From Entoloma clypeatum (lineage: Eukaryota; Basidiomycota; Agaricomycetes; Agaricales; Entolomataceae), in the NCBI GenBank assembly GCA_963565915.1, contig OY751485.1, positions 2,170,001 through 2,234,000 of the forward strand: a DNA stretch of 64,000 nucleotides, written 5' to 3'. The notes below the pieces were generated by a model. The model ran no database searches. It was given only the letters and a program-made list of their open reading frames with translations, and was not told the origin of the DNA. Shown here in pieces: positions 12,601 to 22,993 of the stretch. The position numbers and the translations under genes were made by a program. Numbering within the stretch: the first letter of the stretch is position 1; every line of letters starts with the position of its first letter.

Positions 12601-13611
12601 TACTTTGAGCACGACAGATATGGCTCGCCTGAAAACGATTGCTGAGAAGGTTGCTATTGCCTTTGAGATCTCGGGTCCGTTCAACATGCAGATCATCAAG
12701 ACACCCCCGACTGCAGACCACGAGTCGCAAATGAAGGTCATCGAATGCAATCTCAGGGCTTCTCGATCCTTCCCCTTCGCCTCCAAGGTTCTCGGCCACA
12801 ACTTTGTTGAGACAGCGACGGCTGCTATCGTTGACCACGACGTCCCTGAGCCTGTGGATCTCATGCAGGACAGACGGGATTATACCGCTATCAAGGTTGC
12901 TCAATTCTCTTGGACGCGTTTGGGCGGGGCGGATCCTTTCTTGGGTGTTGGTAAGCATTTTTTGGTTCAATATCGTGGCCCTCTTTTTAAGATGGAATTC
13001 CCCAGAAATGGCAAGCACTGGGGAAGTCGCCAGCTTCGGCAAGAATGTTCATGAAGCGTACTGGGCGTCACTTCTCAGCACCACTGGATTCAAGGTTCCG
13101 AAGGCAGGCTCCGGTGTTCTCATTGGAGGAGACATCAAAAAGTCAGAAATGGCTACTATCGCGAAGACCTTGACCACGCTCGGGTTTAAACTCTATTGCT
13201 CCTCTTCGGTCGTCGAGGAGTTCTTGAATAATATTCCCTACGTCACAGCAAAGAAGATTATCTTCCCCACCAAGGATAAGCGAAAGCTTCGCATGGTATT
13301 TGACGAGCACAACATCCAATGCGTCATCAATCTTGCCAAATCCCGAGGTGTTGATTTCTTAGATGAGGATTATGTTGCTCGCCGGTGAGTAATTGAAATT
13401 CCATGCCCCCACCCCCTTATTACCCTCATGGGCTTTTCCTAGAAATGCTGTGGATTTCGGTTTACCTCTCCTCAACAACGCTCGAACCGCTCTCCTCTTT
13501 GTCGAGAGCCTCGCAGAAAATATTCCTCTCGGTGGCTTAAGAAGCTATACCGAAGGTCGTATACCCCCTGAAGTGAGGTCTTGGCGAGAATTTATTGGAA
13601 AACGTGCCTAG
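9625..13611 (+). CDS. CPA2: Carbamoyl-phosphate synthase, arginine-specific large chain
   Basis: Large synthetase subunit that makes carbamoyl phosphate from bicarbonate, ATP and glutamine-derived ammonia for arginine synthesis. Ten exons: 9625-10261, 10313-10572, 10624-10850, 10909-10923, 10974-11415, 11471-12020, 12083-12278, 12331-12950, 13006-13384, 13443-13611, giving 1164 residues, the usual length of a stand-alone large chain; the much longer fused Ura2/CAD protein is excluded. The Arg/Ser-rich N-terminus ([19 protein letters not shown]) looks like a mitochondrial presequence. Two ATP-grasp halves are visible: [18 protein letters not shown] and VIEVNARLSRSS in the first; [20 protein letters not shown] and [17 protein letters not shown] in the second, followed by the regulatory domain. 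Exon 4 is 15 nt. The intron 12021-12082 needs a GC donor (GAG|GCATGT). Confidence 0.96.
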
Positions 13612-13737
13612 GTTTTTTTGATGAGCTGCGAAAACGGAACGTATTATTTCTTGCTATCGTCCCATCATGAATGGTTGTAACCAAAAAGAAGTGCTTGTGT
13701 ATTTAGTATCTATAGAACAATCAAAAGCTGTCTTGGT

Positions 13738-15352
13738 CTATGGAAGTGGAGCCAGCAGGTCTTCTGAAGTACAAAGTCGATCCAGTGGAAGTTCTGCGCG
13801 GAACATGCCTTCTCTGGAGGGGTCACTAGAAGTATATCGCCGGTCAACAGCAAATTTGGCAGCGAGCTCCGGATCTTGTGTCCCTTGGATTGTGTCTGCT
13901 ATGAGCCGTCCGATGATGGGGAGAAACTGTGTCTAGGCTTCAGTACCTTCCGAACCTGAGCAGTGGATGATGAGTCACCTTGTAGGCATGGCCGCTACCT
14001 CCTGTCGCGATTATCAGCGATGGATCCGCAGGATGTGGACCAATTATCCAATTTCCATCAGGAGAGTCATTGTACCTTGGGGCAGAAAGAGATAAGCGCG
14101 ATCTATAGAACACAGCTTCGTTTACCAGCAAAGCCTGGTGGCCGAAAAAGGTTTTTCACTAAGTGAGGGATATACCTTGCCAAGTTGATTTCTGATCTGT
14201 TCCAAATCATTTTTTGGGATGAGGAGTCCTCGCTCTGGGTCACTTAACACTGTACGAGGTGTCGACACATTTCCGTTCAGCTTGTGGGTATAACCAGCGA
14301 GATGCGTTGCCATTTTGACGATCCCTTTCTCGTTTGGCTGTCCAACAATGAGTCGAGCGATTCCGTTGAACTTGTGTGTAGATAGTCAGAGCTCACGGGA
14401 AAAATATAGAAGCCTGAGCTAAAGTCGAGAACGACGGGGCAGTCTTTGAACACCTTGGCTTCTTCTTCGGTGAGCTGAAGCATGGTGACACATTGTCTCA
14501 TGAAATGCGTCAACAAAAACTCGGACAAACTCTGACCGGAGCTTACCCAGTAGCCAAGCCATAGGTGCTGAGATTAGGAAATGCTGAAGGCGTCCATGAC
14601 CCAGTGGCAATCACGACCAGAGAGGCATTATAAAACGATCCATCCTCGCATTCAACACGTCTCGTAGTTGTGTCGGTGCCATCACGGACAATCGCGCGCA
14701 CCATCTTTCCAGGTATAACCTTCCCCCCCAGACGAACGACTTTTGAGATCATCAGCGACAGACCCTGACCAGCATTTGCCCAGCCTCCATCGCAGTTCAA
14801 ATATCCAGCGTTAGAATCGAATGAAGCTGTCTGGACGTGAGGAGGAAATGCCCCACGGATGATAGCTCCGTCCGGTAACACCCTAACTTTGGCGCCAGAG
14901 GCTAGGTCATTCTTGTAAGCTTCGACAGCGTAGGCATCCTTGTTGGAGAATCCGAGGACTACGACACCTGACCTAGTTTGGAGAAGGTCATCGAGTCTGC
15001 AGGACTCTTAATGGCAAGATTATATTCTTACTCATGGTAGGTATCGCCCCATTCGTCGCGCTTTCTCCAGCAGTCTATGGCTTCACGAGCGAACTTTGTG
15101 TAGAACAGGTCGGAATATGAACTACGAACAACTTTCGAAGCTATACGTCAACGGAGCCGAGCATCTAGTCTGGATGTTGTACTGACTCCTGTTGAAATCA
15201 TTCGAAGCTGCATCAGGAGAGGGAAGTGTGGGCGATCGATCGAGAATGGTGATCTTGGACAACCCTCGCTTCAGGAGATGGTACGCTGTCGATGTTCCAA
15301 AGCAGCCAGCTCCTACTATCACGATTTCGTCATTCTGAGAGACCGTATTCAT
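13738..15352 (-). CDS. FAD-dependent oxidoreductase (sarcosine/pipecolate oxidase family)
   Basis: Flavoenzyme of the monomeric sarcosine oxidase/L-pipecolate oxidase/fructosyl-amine oxidase group, which oxidises secondary amino acids or glycated amines and releases hydrogen peroxide. The N-terminal dinucleotide fold is clear (EIVIVGAGCFGTSTAYHL, then TILDRS), followed by NRTSKVVRSSYSDLFY after a splice, the central GGWANAGQGL region and the C-terminal IIGPHPADPSLIIATGGSGH block typical of the family. I chose ATG 15352 (MNTVSQNDE) because the Rossmann strand begins a few residues later; an ATG at 15442 would add 30 residues. About six short introns keep the frame, and the protein ends APLP-stop at 13738. 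It converges on CPA2 with 126 bp between stops. The substrate cannot be told from the sequence. Confidence 0.85.
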
Positions 15353-15736
15353 AGCGGTCAAATGTGATATAGGCGATGCTCGCTGCCTAATGACGGGGGA
15401 TATTTTCGTGAGAAGACGGAGCTTAGAGGACATCGTCCGCATCGGTGATTGTGACCTGGTGCGATTGCAGTGTTGGGACCAGAGTTGAGACTTTCAACAC
15501 ATGGTAAGAATTCTGATATTCTGGGCATGAAATATCTTCCGGTGATCCTGGAGGACGACGACGACAATGAAGGTGACAGAGTCACGGCAATAATCTGATC
15601 ATGTGATTCGGCGGAAGTTGGCGGTGGTACTATCTACTTTTTCAAGCCACCCAACAGCAGCGACCAAGAGTCAGATCGCAAGCTCATTGACGCTTACAGT
15701 ACAACTAATCGTTCAAGCCAACAAGAAATCTTCAAG
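15353..15736. promoter_or_regulatory. Shared divergent promoter region
   Basis: About 384 bp between the divergent starts of the FAD oxidoreductase and ribosomal protein S3; it must carry the promoters of both genes. No individual element can be assigned with confidence. Confidence 0.4.
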
Positions 15737-16677
15737 ATGGCCGCTCAGATCAGCAAAAAGCGCAAGTTCGTCGCCGATGGTGTCTTCCGCGCTGAACTCA
15801 ACGAATTCTTCACTCGCGAGCTCGCAGAGGAAGGCTACTCTGGCTGCGATGTTCGCGTCACCCATGCCCGCACCGAGGTACTACCCGTCGCATCGGACCT
15901 CCTACTGTTACCTATCATTCCATACAGATTATCATTCGTGCAACACACACTCAAGAAGTTTTGGGAGAAAAGGGCCGCCGCATCCGTGAACTCACTGCCC
16001 TCGTCCAAAAGCGCTTCAAATTCCCTGAAAACTCTCTTGAACTTTACGCCGAAAAAGTCCAGTACCGCGGTCTCTCTGCCATTGCCCAATGCGAGAGCTT
16101 GAGATACAAACTCCTGGGAGGTTTAGCTGTCCGTCGGTGCGTTCCAATTACTAACATCTTCTTGAGCGATATTCATCGTGTTTCTCGAAAACTAGTGCCT
16201 GCTATGGCGTCCTGCGTTTTGTGATGGAATCCGGTGCTAAGGGCTGCGAAGTGGTTGTGTCAGGGAAACTTCGTGCCGCCCGTGCCAAGTCCATGAAATT
16301 CACCGACGGTTTCATGTTGCATTCCGGTCAACCCGCTCGTGATTTTGTTGACTATGCTGTCCGCCATGTGCTTTTGAAACAAGGTGTGCTGGGGATAAAA
16401 GTCAAAATGTTCGTGTCCAAATAGTTTATCCCTCATCTATTCTCACCTTATCCTACTCAGTATGAAGGGATCGGACCCTGAGGGTCAATTAGGACCTCGT
16501 CAACCCCTTCCCGATTCTGTCCAGATTATAGAACCTCCAGTTGACAAGATCGTGTCTGAACCTTCATCTGAACAAAGGGAGCCGATCGCTGTGGCACCCC
16601 AGGTACCTGTAGAGGAGGCCTATGCGCCACAGGATGCTTATCAGCCTGAAGCGTATGCGGAGCAGCCAGTATTTTAG
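15737..16677 (+). CDS. RPS3: 40S ribosomal protein S3 (uS3)
   Basis: Small-subunit protein at the mRNA entry channel, with a KH domain. Exons 15737-15877, 15928-16136, 16196-16408 and 16461-16677 give 259 residues, within the normal range for eukaryotic S3. Recognisable blocks are [20 protein letters not shown] at the N-terminus, [19 protein letters not shown] (KH signature GEKGRR), [20 protein letters not shown] across the second intron, [18 protein letters not shown], and [16 protein letters not shown] across the third. The donor of the third intron (AT|GTTCGT) is weak, but it is the only way to join the conserved IMKGSDP motif. The C-terminal tail is rich in Pro, Glu and Ala, as in other fungi. 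Confidence 0.97.
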
Positions 16678-17212
16678 TTTTGTCGTCTTCCCCATCAGTG
16701 TTGAATCATGTCTTCTATGCATCCATTCGATCCCTGGGGATGCTGACAAGAAGATAAAAGCCGCTATGTATTATACGGGTTGAGTCGAGAGCGTCTTGGT
16801 GTAATTGTTCGTATGATCGCCGCGATGCCCAACCAGGATGGTGGATCTGGGTTGCATCAAGTGAAGATCCATCTTCGCGAATGCTTTTCTTTCCTTAGAA
16901 TGGACACCACAGATTGTTTCTACCCTTCAGACGATTCTTGGCTTCATCCGATGACGTTGGCAAGCTGTCGCTATCAAGCAATCGGAGAGCGGCACCGCAG
17001 AAAATTACATTCAATTAGTTTAAAATCTAAAGTATATAAGTATAATGTTATGAAGGAGTCAGGAAAAGTTGCAATCAATGAAAGTGACGGTAAATCTTTC
17101 CAGGGAAATCCTGTCGGCCTTCAGTGGAACATGCTAATGATTACAGATTGCATCTTCCCGTCCCGGATGGCCTATAAGAAGGTGATTAACAGACGAGCTA
17201 GATGCTGCTATT
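16678..17212. other. Convergent intergenic region
   Basis: 535 bp between the 3' ends of RPS3 and the ammonia-lyase gene. It contains AT-rich DNA around 17010-17050. An open frame across 16780-17253 has no recognisable features. No gene supported. Confidence 0.5.
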
Positions 17213-19719
17213 TCAGCCTACCTCATAAATCAACGACACATTTTGTCCGATAGTCACGTCGTCAATACCAAGACCGTTTGCGAACCGCGAATAATTTTCG
17301 GACCCATGCATGCGAATTCCCAAGGTCAGCCGGACGAATTCGTAAATAGGCCGAGTTTTGTTGAGATATCGGCTTGCAGGCGCAGCACCTCGTCCGCCGG
17401 ACAGATAAGTGCGTCGAAGATCATCCAACAGTGCAGCCGCGCGCGAGCTGATAGCGTGACGGAAGTCCGGAATGCACACAAGCATAGTCCCAGCCAAAGC
17501 TCCACGTCCAGCTGTCAGGTAATCTACCAGGGGTGTCGTCGTCGAACCAGCAACTTTCTGCATTCGTTCAGATACATCCATTGTGCTTGTGGCTTCGAAG
17601 GTTTCTTGCATCGAGCAGCTGACTTGAGAGAGAATTGTCTCGAGTTCCGGCCGAGACAGATATGGGCCGAAAAATCGTGAGGTTTCTTCCGAGGCGATGC
17701 TTTTCAGCCCATCAAGAAATTCCTTCTGCAGGGAGCGAAGATCGAGAGCTGGATGAGATGTAAATCAGAACCACGAGGACATTCATGAAAACCACCAAAC
17801 CTTGGCAAAGAGCGTAAAGGTACGACGCTGTTAGCATCGACAAGACGTCCAGAGAGTTAATCGTCGCACGCCCAGAGACGAGTGCAAGTGAGCTAGAAGC
17901 GGCCAGTTCAGTTGTCTATGTTTGACTTATCATAACATGGTTCATACTTTACTGCTTGATTGTGCATCTCGGCAGACTGAATATGGGTAGAGACCGGATT
18001 TGCAAGGTACCCTAGTTCTGCTACGTAGGCAGCAGTGGCGATGTCAATTCCCTTGGCATGGTAGTCGAGCGAAGGATCAGTCGCAGCGAGGGAGGGTGGA
18101 AGGCCGCGATTCATTGATGGATCGACAAGTTCTGCGCATTGGGCAAACAAAATTTTGCCCAAGTGGTGGAGACTAAGACGGGTCTTCTCCATAGCGTTGG
18201 TAACAGACATCGCCTGAAAATTTCCACCATGGTGAACAGACTCCGTCTCTCCATCGACGAGAGGGTTGTCAGTTGCTGGATAAGTCGATCAATAGACGAG
18301 AAGAGGCTTCAACACAACGGACATACTCGAATTACACTCGATGGTGAGGGTTTTCAAGGATTGCAAAATGTCCTCAATCTGTGGGCCGATAAATTGAGGG
18401 GCTGTGCGGAGAGGATATCGGTCTTGTCGCAAGACCCCTCCATCTTCTTCGATGAAAACCTCCTTCTCATGAGTTGTCGCGAATGTACTTCCCTCGAGCA
18501 AGTCCCAAATCATTTTTGCGGATTCAATCTAGCCTTAGGTGTGGATAATCTGTTCGTAGATACATGATGAAAGACTGACCTGTCCTGGATGGGGACGCGT
18601 AATGTCGTGGATAAACGGATCGAAAGATCCACGGGTGCCAGCGAGTGCTTCAGTGCCCATTGCGGTGCAGATCTGAGCAAGTAAAGCAAGATGGACCGCA
18701 TCATGCAATGCCAACGAGGCGACAGATGCAGAAAAGGCAGTTCCATTCAGGATGCCAAGGTGTTCTTTGGATGCAAGTGGGAGAGGTGGGATGCTGTGCG
18801 TCTCAAGTGCGTCTCGCGATGAGCAGATCCTACGAGCACCAAAGGCCGCAGGTCCATCAAAAACACGGATTGAAGGGTTTCCCATCAATGTCCCTGCAAC
18901 GTACGACAAAGGCGACAAATCTAGTATCGAGAAAGCTTCGTTAAGCTCCTGACTCAGTAGAAAGGCGCGCAAACAAACCTCCGGATGCTGATATACTTCC
19001 CCTTAATGGCACAACCGGTGTGATATTAGCATCAAGAAGCTCGTTCATCTTCTTGATGATCTCCATCCTCACGCCTGAATGGCCACGTATGAGCGAATTC
19101 ATCCTAATGAGGATTGCTCCTCGAACCCAGGATTCCGGCATGCTCGTGGACGCGATGGGGTCCAGAAGGGGCAAAGCTACAAGGGGTTTTGTGGAGGATG
19201 GAAGGACCCCGCTGTGCTGGTGCTGTAATAGGGCATTGCCGAGCAGCAATGGTTGGTCGGTACGAGTATTTGCACTTCCCCCGAATCCTGTGGACACGCC
19301 GTAAACACTTGCGCCGGCCTCAACCTTCGCTGCGATAACGGCGCGACTCTTGGAAATTTTTTCCTGGATCGCGGGAGAACAGTCGAGGGTTACAGTGGCA
19401 TTGAAACGCGACGCAGCGGTCACGGCTGCTATAGAAAGATGTTGCCCATCGACGATCACAGGTCGACCATTCCTGAGCAAAAGAAGGTTAACGCTCTGTA
19501 TCCTGAACCTAATATGCGCAGAATGACGGACTTGTAACGCTCAAGTTCTTGATATGACTGGATGAACTTGGTCAACAATGGTGTCAGTGAAGAGGTACGG
19601 TTTGGAGAAGCAGGAGGGGCGATATCATGGTTGACAGTGAATTTAAAAGAACCGCTGATTGGTGAAATGAGGATGGACCCAGAACGCCTCTGGACACGGG
19701 TGGTGGTGGTAATGGCCAT
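17213..19719 (-). CDS. PAL: Phenylalanine ammonia-lyase (MIO family)
   Basis: Converts phenylalanine (often also tyrosine) to cinnamate and ammonia; in basidiomycetes this supports amino-acid catabolism or phenylpropanoid supply. Start ATG 19719 (MAITTTT). The first exon (19719-19532) splices at AA|G to give [15 protein letters not shown]. Family blocks follow: [16 protein letters not shown] (the conserved Tyr and Gly loop), the Ala-Ser-Gly triad that cyclises to the MIO cofactor in GSISASG, interrupted directly after the triad by an intron (18978-18921) and continued by [14 protein letters not shown], then [28 protein letters not shown] and [13 protein letters not shown]. The C-terminal exon ends [16 protein letters not shown]...[18 protein letters not shown]. 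Several short introns are needed throughout; I did not fix every boundary in the 17.6-18.9 kb part. Confidence 0.93.
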
Positions 19720-20027
19720 GGAGGAATGGAGAGTGGTGAGGAGTCATATCAGCGTATTAGAGGTTTTATAATGGATGTATCTGCAGAGATGCGGTGCAAG
19801 CGGAAATAGCAATCTAATGGAGAATCAGTTTCATACCCATCTGTCGGCGAAACTCACTTCCCGTTCTTCGTGTAAAGACCCGCTCCCGGTGCTAGTCCGA
19901 ACACCGCCTCGTCAAGTCATTACTGGCATTGTGCCAGAAGGGCGTACAGCGTACAGCAACTCTGGCAGCTTGAGGCAATGCACGACGTGATGTCACGCCG
20001 TGACGAGGTTGGTTAGTTCCTGTTCAG
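19720..20027. promoter_or_regulatory. Divergent promoter region PAL / FCF1
   Basis: 308 bp between the divergent starts of PAL and FCF1. It contains a short direct repeat, GGCGTACAGCGTACAGC, near 19938. No specific binding sites are assigned. Confidence 0.35.
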
Positions 20028-20870
20028 ATGGTATGTGAACTTGCCTTCTGCACTGAAATACTAACTCTCTGACAGGGAAAAACGAAAAAGACCCGTAAAT
20101 TTGCTGCGGTTAAGCGAATACTAAATCCTAATGACATAAGATTGTGAGCGCCGCCATTCGACCTAGATTCAATCAGTATGACCTTTCGAGACAGGAAAGA
20201 GAACCAACTGAAGCAGAAAAAGAAAGAGGAAGAGGAGAAAGAGAAGCTCGTACGCCGCGTGTACGTTCTTAACCTCTCTTCTATAACCGACATTGAATCG
20301 CTCGTCCAGGCCGCAAGTAGCATCGTCCCTTTTCTTCGCACATAACACCGCTTTAGTGCCTCCATATCGCGTTCTAATCGATACCAACTTCATAAATTTC
20401 AGTCTGCAAAACAAACTGGAGCTCATAAGCGGCATGATGGACTGTCTCTATGCGAAATGTGAGCTTTCGTTCATGTCGGTGGATCGATCAGCCGCTCAAT
20501 ATCCGAAATGGCAAAAGGCATACCCTGTGTTACGGACTGTGTGATGGCCGAGCTGGAAAAGCTGGGACATCGCTATCGTATCGCGCTTCGGTTTGTGTTT
20601 CTCGTGTTTTGTGTATCTTTTCTTGTACTTTAACATCCAACTAGCGTCGCTCGAGATCCCCGTTTCGAACGGCTACACTGTTCACACACCGGAACCTATG
20701 CAGACGACTGTCTCGTGCAACGCGTTACTGCCCATAAATGCTATATCGTCGCTACATGTGATCGGGAGCTTCGACGCCGCATTCGACAGGTTCCAGGGGT
20801 GCCGCTCATGTACATTGTCAAGAGGCAATACGCAATTGAACGGCTGCCAGATCAGGGTGCACCTTCCTAA
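20028..20870 (+). CDS. FCF1: rRNA-processing PIN-domain protein Fcf1
   Basis: Essential small-subunit processome component with a PIN nuclease fold, acting in early pre-18S rRNA cleavage in the nucleolus. Exons 20028-20030, 20076-20143, 20195-20260, 20310-20458, 20518-20590 and 20645-20870 give 194 residues, the usual family length. The first coding exon is only the ATG; the next begins [14 protein letters not shown], matching the family N-terminus. Then come [17 protein letters not shown], the PIN core with [16 protein letters not shown] (first acidic site), [17 protein letters not shown], the [14 protein letters not shown] motif with further acidic residues, and [18 protein letters not shown]. 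The signature is close to complete and the identification is firm. Confidence 0.96.
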
Positions 20871-21188
20871 TAAATATCCTCCGCCGATACCTTGACACAC
20901 ACATGAACATGGTCACGAACCATTGAGCAATGAATGACCTCGGGGCGGCGTCCAAATTCAGCACGTCAGGGGGCTTTCCAGGGTATGTTGGGCCGATGCC
21001 CACGACGAGGGCAATGATTTCCGTGACACCGTGTTGACTAGCACTAACTTACGAACTTCTTGCATGATTACTTATGATATGAATATTAGAGCAACGCGTT
21101 GAATTCAAGACTTGATATCAAACAAATCCAAAGACGTCCAAATACATCACTTGGTCTGACAGTAGCACGTTTCGTTCAGACTATCGAT
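20871..21188. other. Tandem intergenic spacer
   Basis: 318 bp between FCF1 and the DUF1917 gene, presumably the FCF1 3' UTR and the promoter of the next gene. Nothing else supported. Confidence 0.5.
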
Positions 21189-22906
21189 ATGTCAAAGAAC
21201 GAAGACGCTGTCCCACTCGATTATGCGTACTCGTGGTCGGAGGTATCTAATTTGTCTCTGGAAGGTTTTTTAGCGAAAGTGAGTGAACAACTTAGAGTTC
21301 ATTGCAGCTGACATGAGATCCAACCTCAGTACCGACCTTCTATGGTGCAAAACGACGGAACAAAACATGTATGCTTATTGTTCAGTTCTGATCATTTTGA
21401 CAAGAAAGCCATTGGTAGTGGATTTGGGTTCGTGGCACTGGTAGACCAATACACCAACCGGAAGAAAAAGGCGAGCAAGAAGCACTGAAAGAAGCTTCCA
21501 CAGTTTGTATGTACTTGAGGTTTGAAAGAAGGTAATGAGATGTCTGATAGATTATTAGTAAAAGAAGTGACCGACGAAGTGGAGTCCATCAAGGTGCGCC
21601 ACTGTCGAGTTCCAGGACGCGTCTTGACACGTGACTCAGAACGACGCGTCCATCCCGTTACGCTCGAACAAGAAAACAGGCGCAAAAAGCAAGAAGGACT
21701 TACGGGAACAAGTGAGTTGACTTCTGTTTCACGATGCTTTGTTCATCTCCGGAAATCAGGTACAGACGGAGGCTGCCAAGAAACTGACAGAAATCGCGAT
21801 CAAACATGGCCATGTCTCTGGCAAATGGTGACTTTTGAAAGGAGTCATCAGAGAAAATTCTTTCACGAGCTAGCGTCACAGGTTGATCTTCGCTCCTTCG
21901 GACAAGATAGATAAGATTTGGAATCACATTGCCAGTCCGTCCTCAATCTGTTGTCTTTTGTGAAAGCATTGATCAAGTTATCACTCCCCAAGAATCACTC
22001 GTTTCCGGTCCTCTTTCGTCAACCTCTGCCTATTTAGCCAAAGTCGCAACCAGCCCCGAACAGGAAACATCGAACTACCAGCATGTCATATGTGTCTATC
22101 TACCTGACGTATACAGTCGAGAGAAAGTCACAGAGGTCCCTCTGTCCTCTGCTCCTTTGCGCCTTGTAGCTGATGTGATAGTAGGTTATGAGGATACTAC
22201 TGAGGAATCATGGGTTAAACCTTAGTGGTGTTAAATCAAATCTATACACCACCCTAGGTGCGTCGCATCTCTCACTCAGCCATGTGTTCCGAACTGAAAC
22301 CCTATAAGGAATAGATAGTAAACACCCGAGTGGCATTCCGTCTACGGCGAGCACAGACCCGTTACGTCGTGCATCAGCCAGCTGATTTTCACATACATGT
22401 AGACCTGGAAGAATACCGCGCTCATGAGTGAAAAAGAGATCAAGGTTTGTTAAGGGTATCTTCCTTCTGAGTTCCTGTATTGAATTTGTCAGCAGGAACT
22501 GAAGGATGCATTTTATGCCGAGTTAACCTCTGACAAGCCTCCCGCAACGGAAAAGCTCAAGGAGAAAGAAAGGGAGGTAACCTTGGCTTCGAGAAAACCC
22601 AAGCCGAAAAAGGCGCTTGATAATCCTTTTGCTTCTGACGAAGAAGCTGATGATCGGGAGGAAGAAAAGAGAAAGGAAGATCTGCAAGCAAAGACTGGGA
22701 AAACAAAACTCAAGCCCAAGAAGGTTATCGATGATCTGTTTGTTTCTGATGAAGACAATGATGGAAACGAGGAAGTAAAAAGAAGGCTCGAAATACAAGC
22801 AAAAAAGGCATCGTTGACTTCGAATTCCAGAAAGCGAGGGCAAGATGATGATGATAAGGATGGCGAGGAGGAACGCCCATTCAAGAGAAAGGCAAACAAA
22901 TCCTAG
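21189..22906 (+). CDS. DUF1917 (UPF0696/C11orf68-like) protein with acidic tail repeat
   Basis: Family of unknown biochemical function related to human C11orf68. Twelve exons (21189-21278, 21330-21368, 21419-21506, 21559-21593, 21640-21711, 21760-21827, 21882-21934, 21978-22135, 22185-22257, 22315-22346, 22403-22444, 22496-22906) give 386 residues. The DUF1917 core is seen in HVSGKWLIFAPSDKIDKIWNH, AKVATSPEQ, HVICVYLPDVYSREKVTEV, VKSNLYTTL and KHPSGIPST. After the core, a charged tail of about 110 residues carries two related units, KPKPKKALDNPFASDEE and KLKPKKVIDDLFVSDED, and ends in basic KRKANKS, which suggests a nuclear protein. The intron 22347-22402 must use a GC donor (ACG|GCGAGC) to keep the frame. 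Exon 4 and its acceptor are the least certain part. Confidence 0.85.
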
Positions 22907-22993
22907 ATATCTTCCCAAGCATCAATGATCATGTTGCTTGTCTCAAAAAAATCGTAACAAAAAAGTTTAACAAATTACACACACATATCACCT

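Noticed and set aside
16780..17253. 157-codon frame between RPS3 and PAL
   Set aside because: It overlaps the PAL stop region and has no recognisable features.
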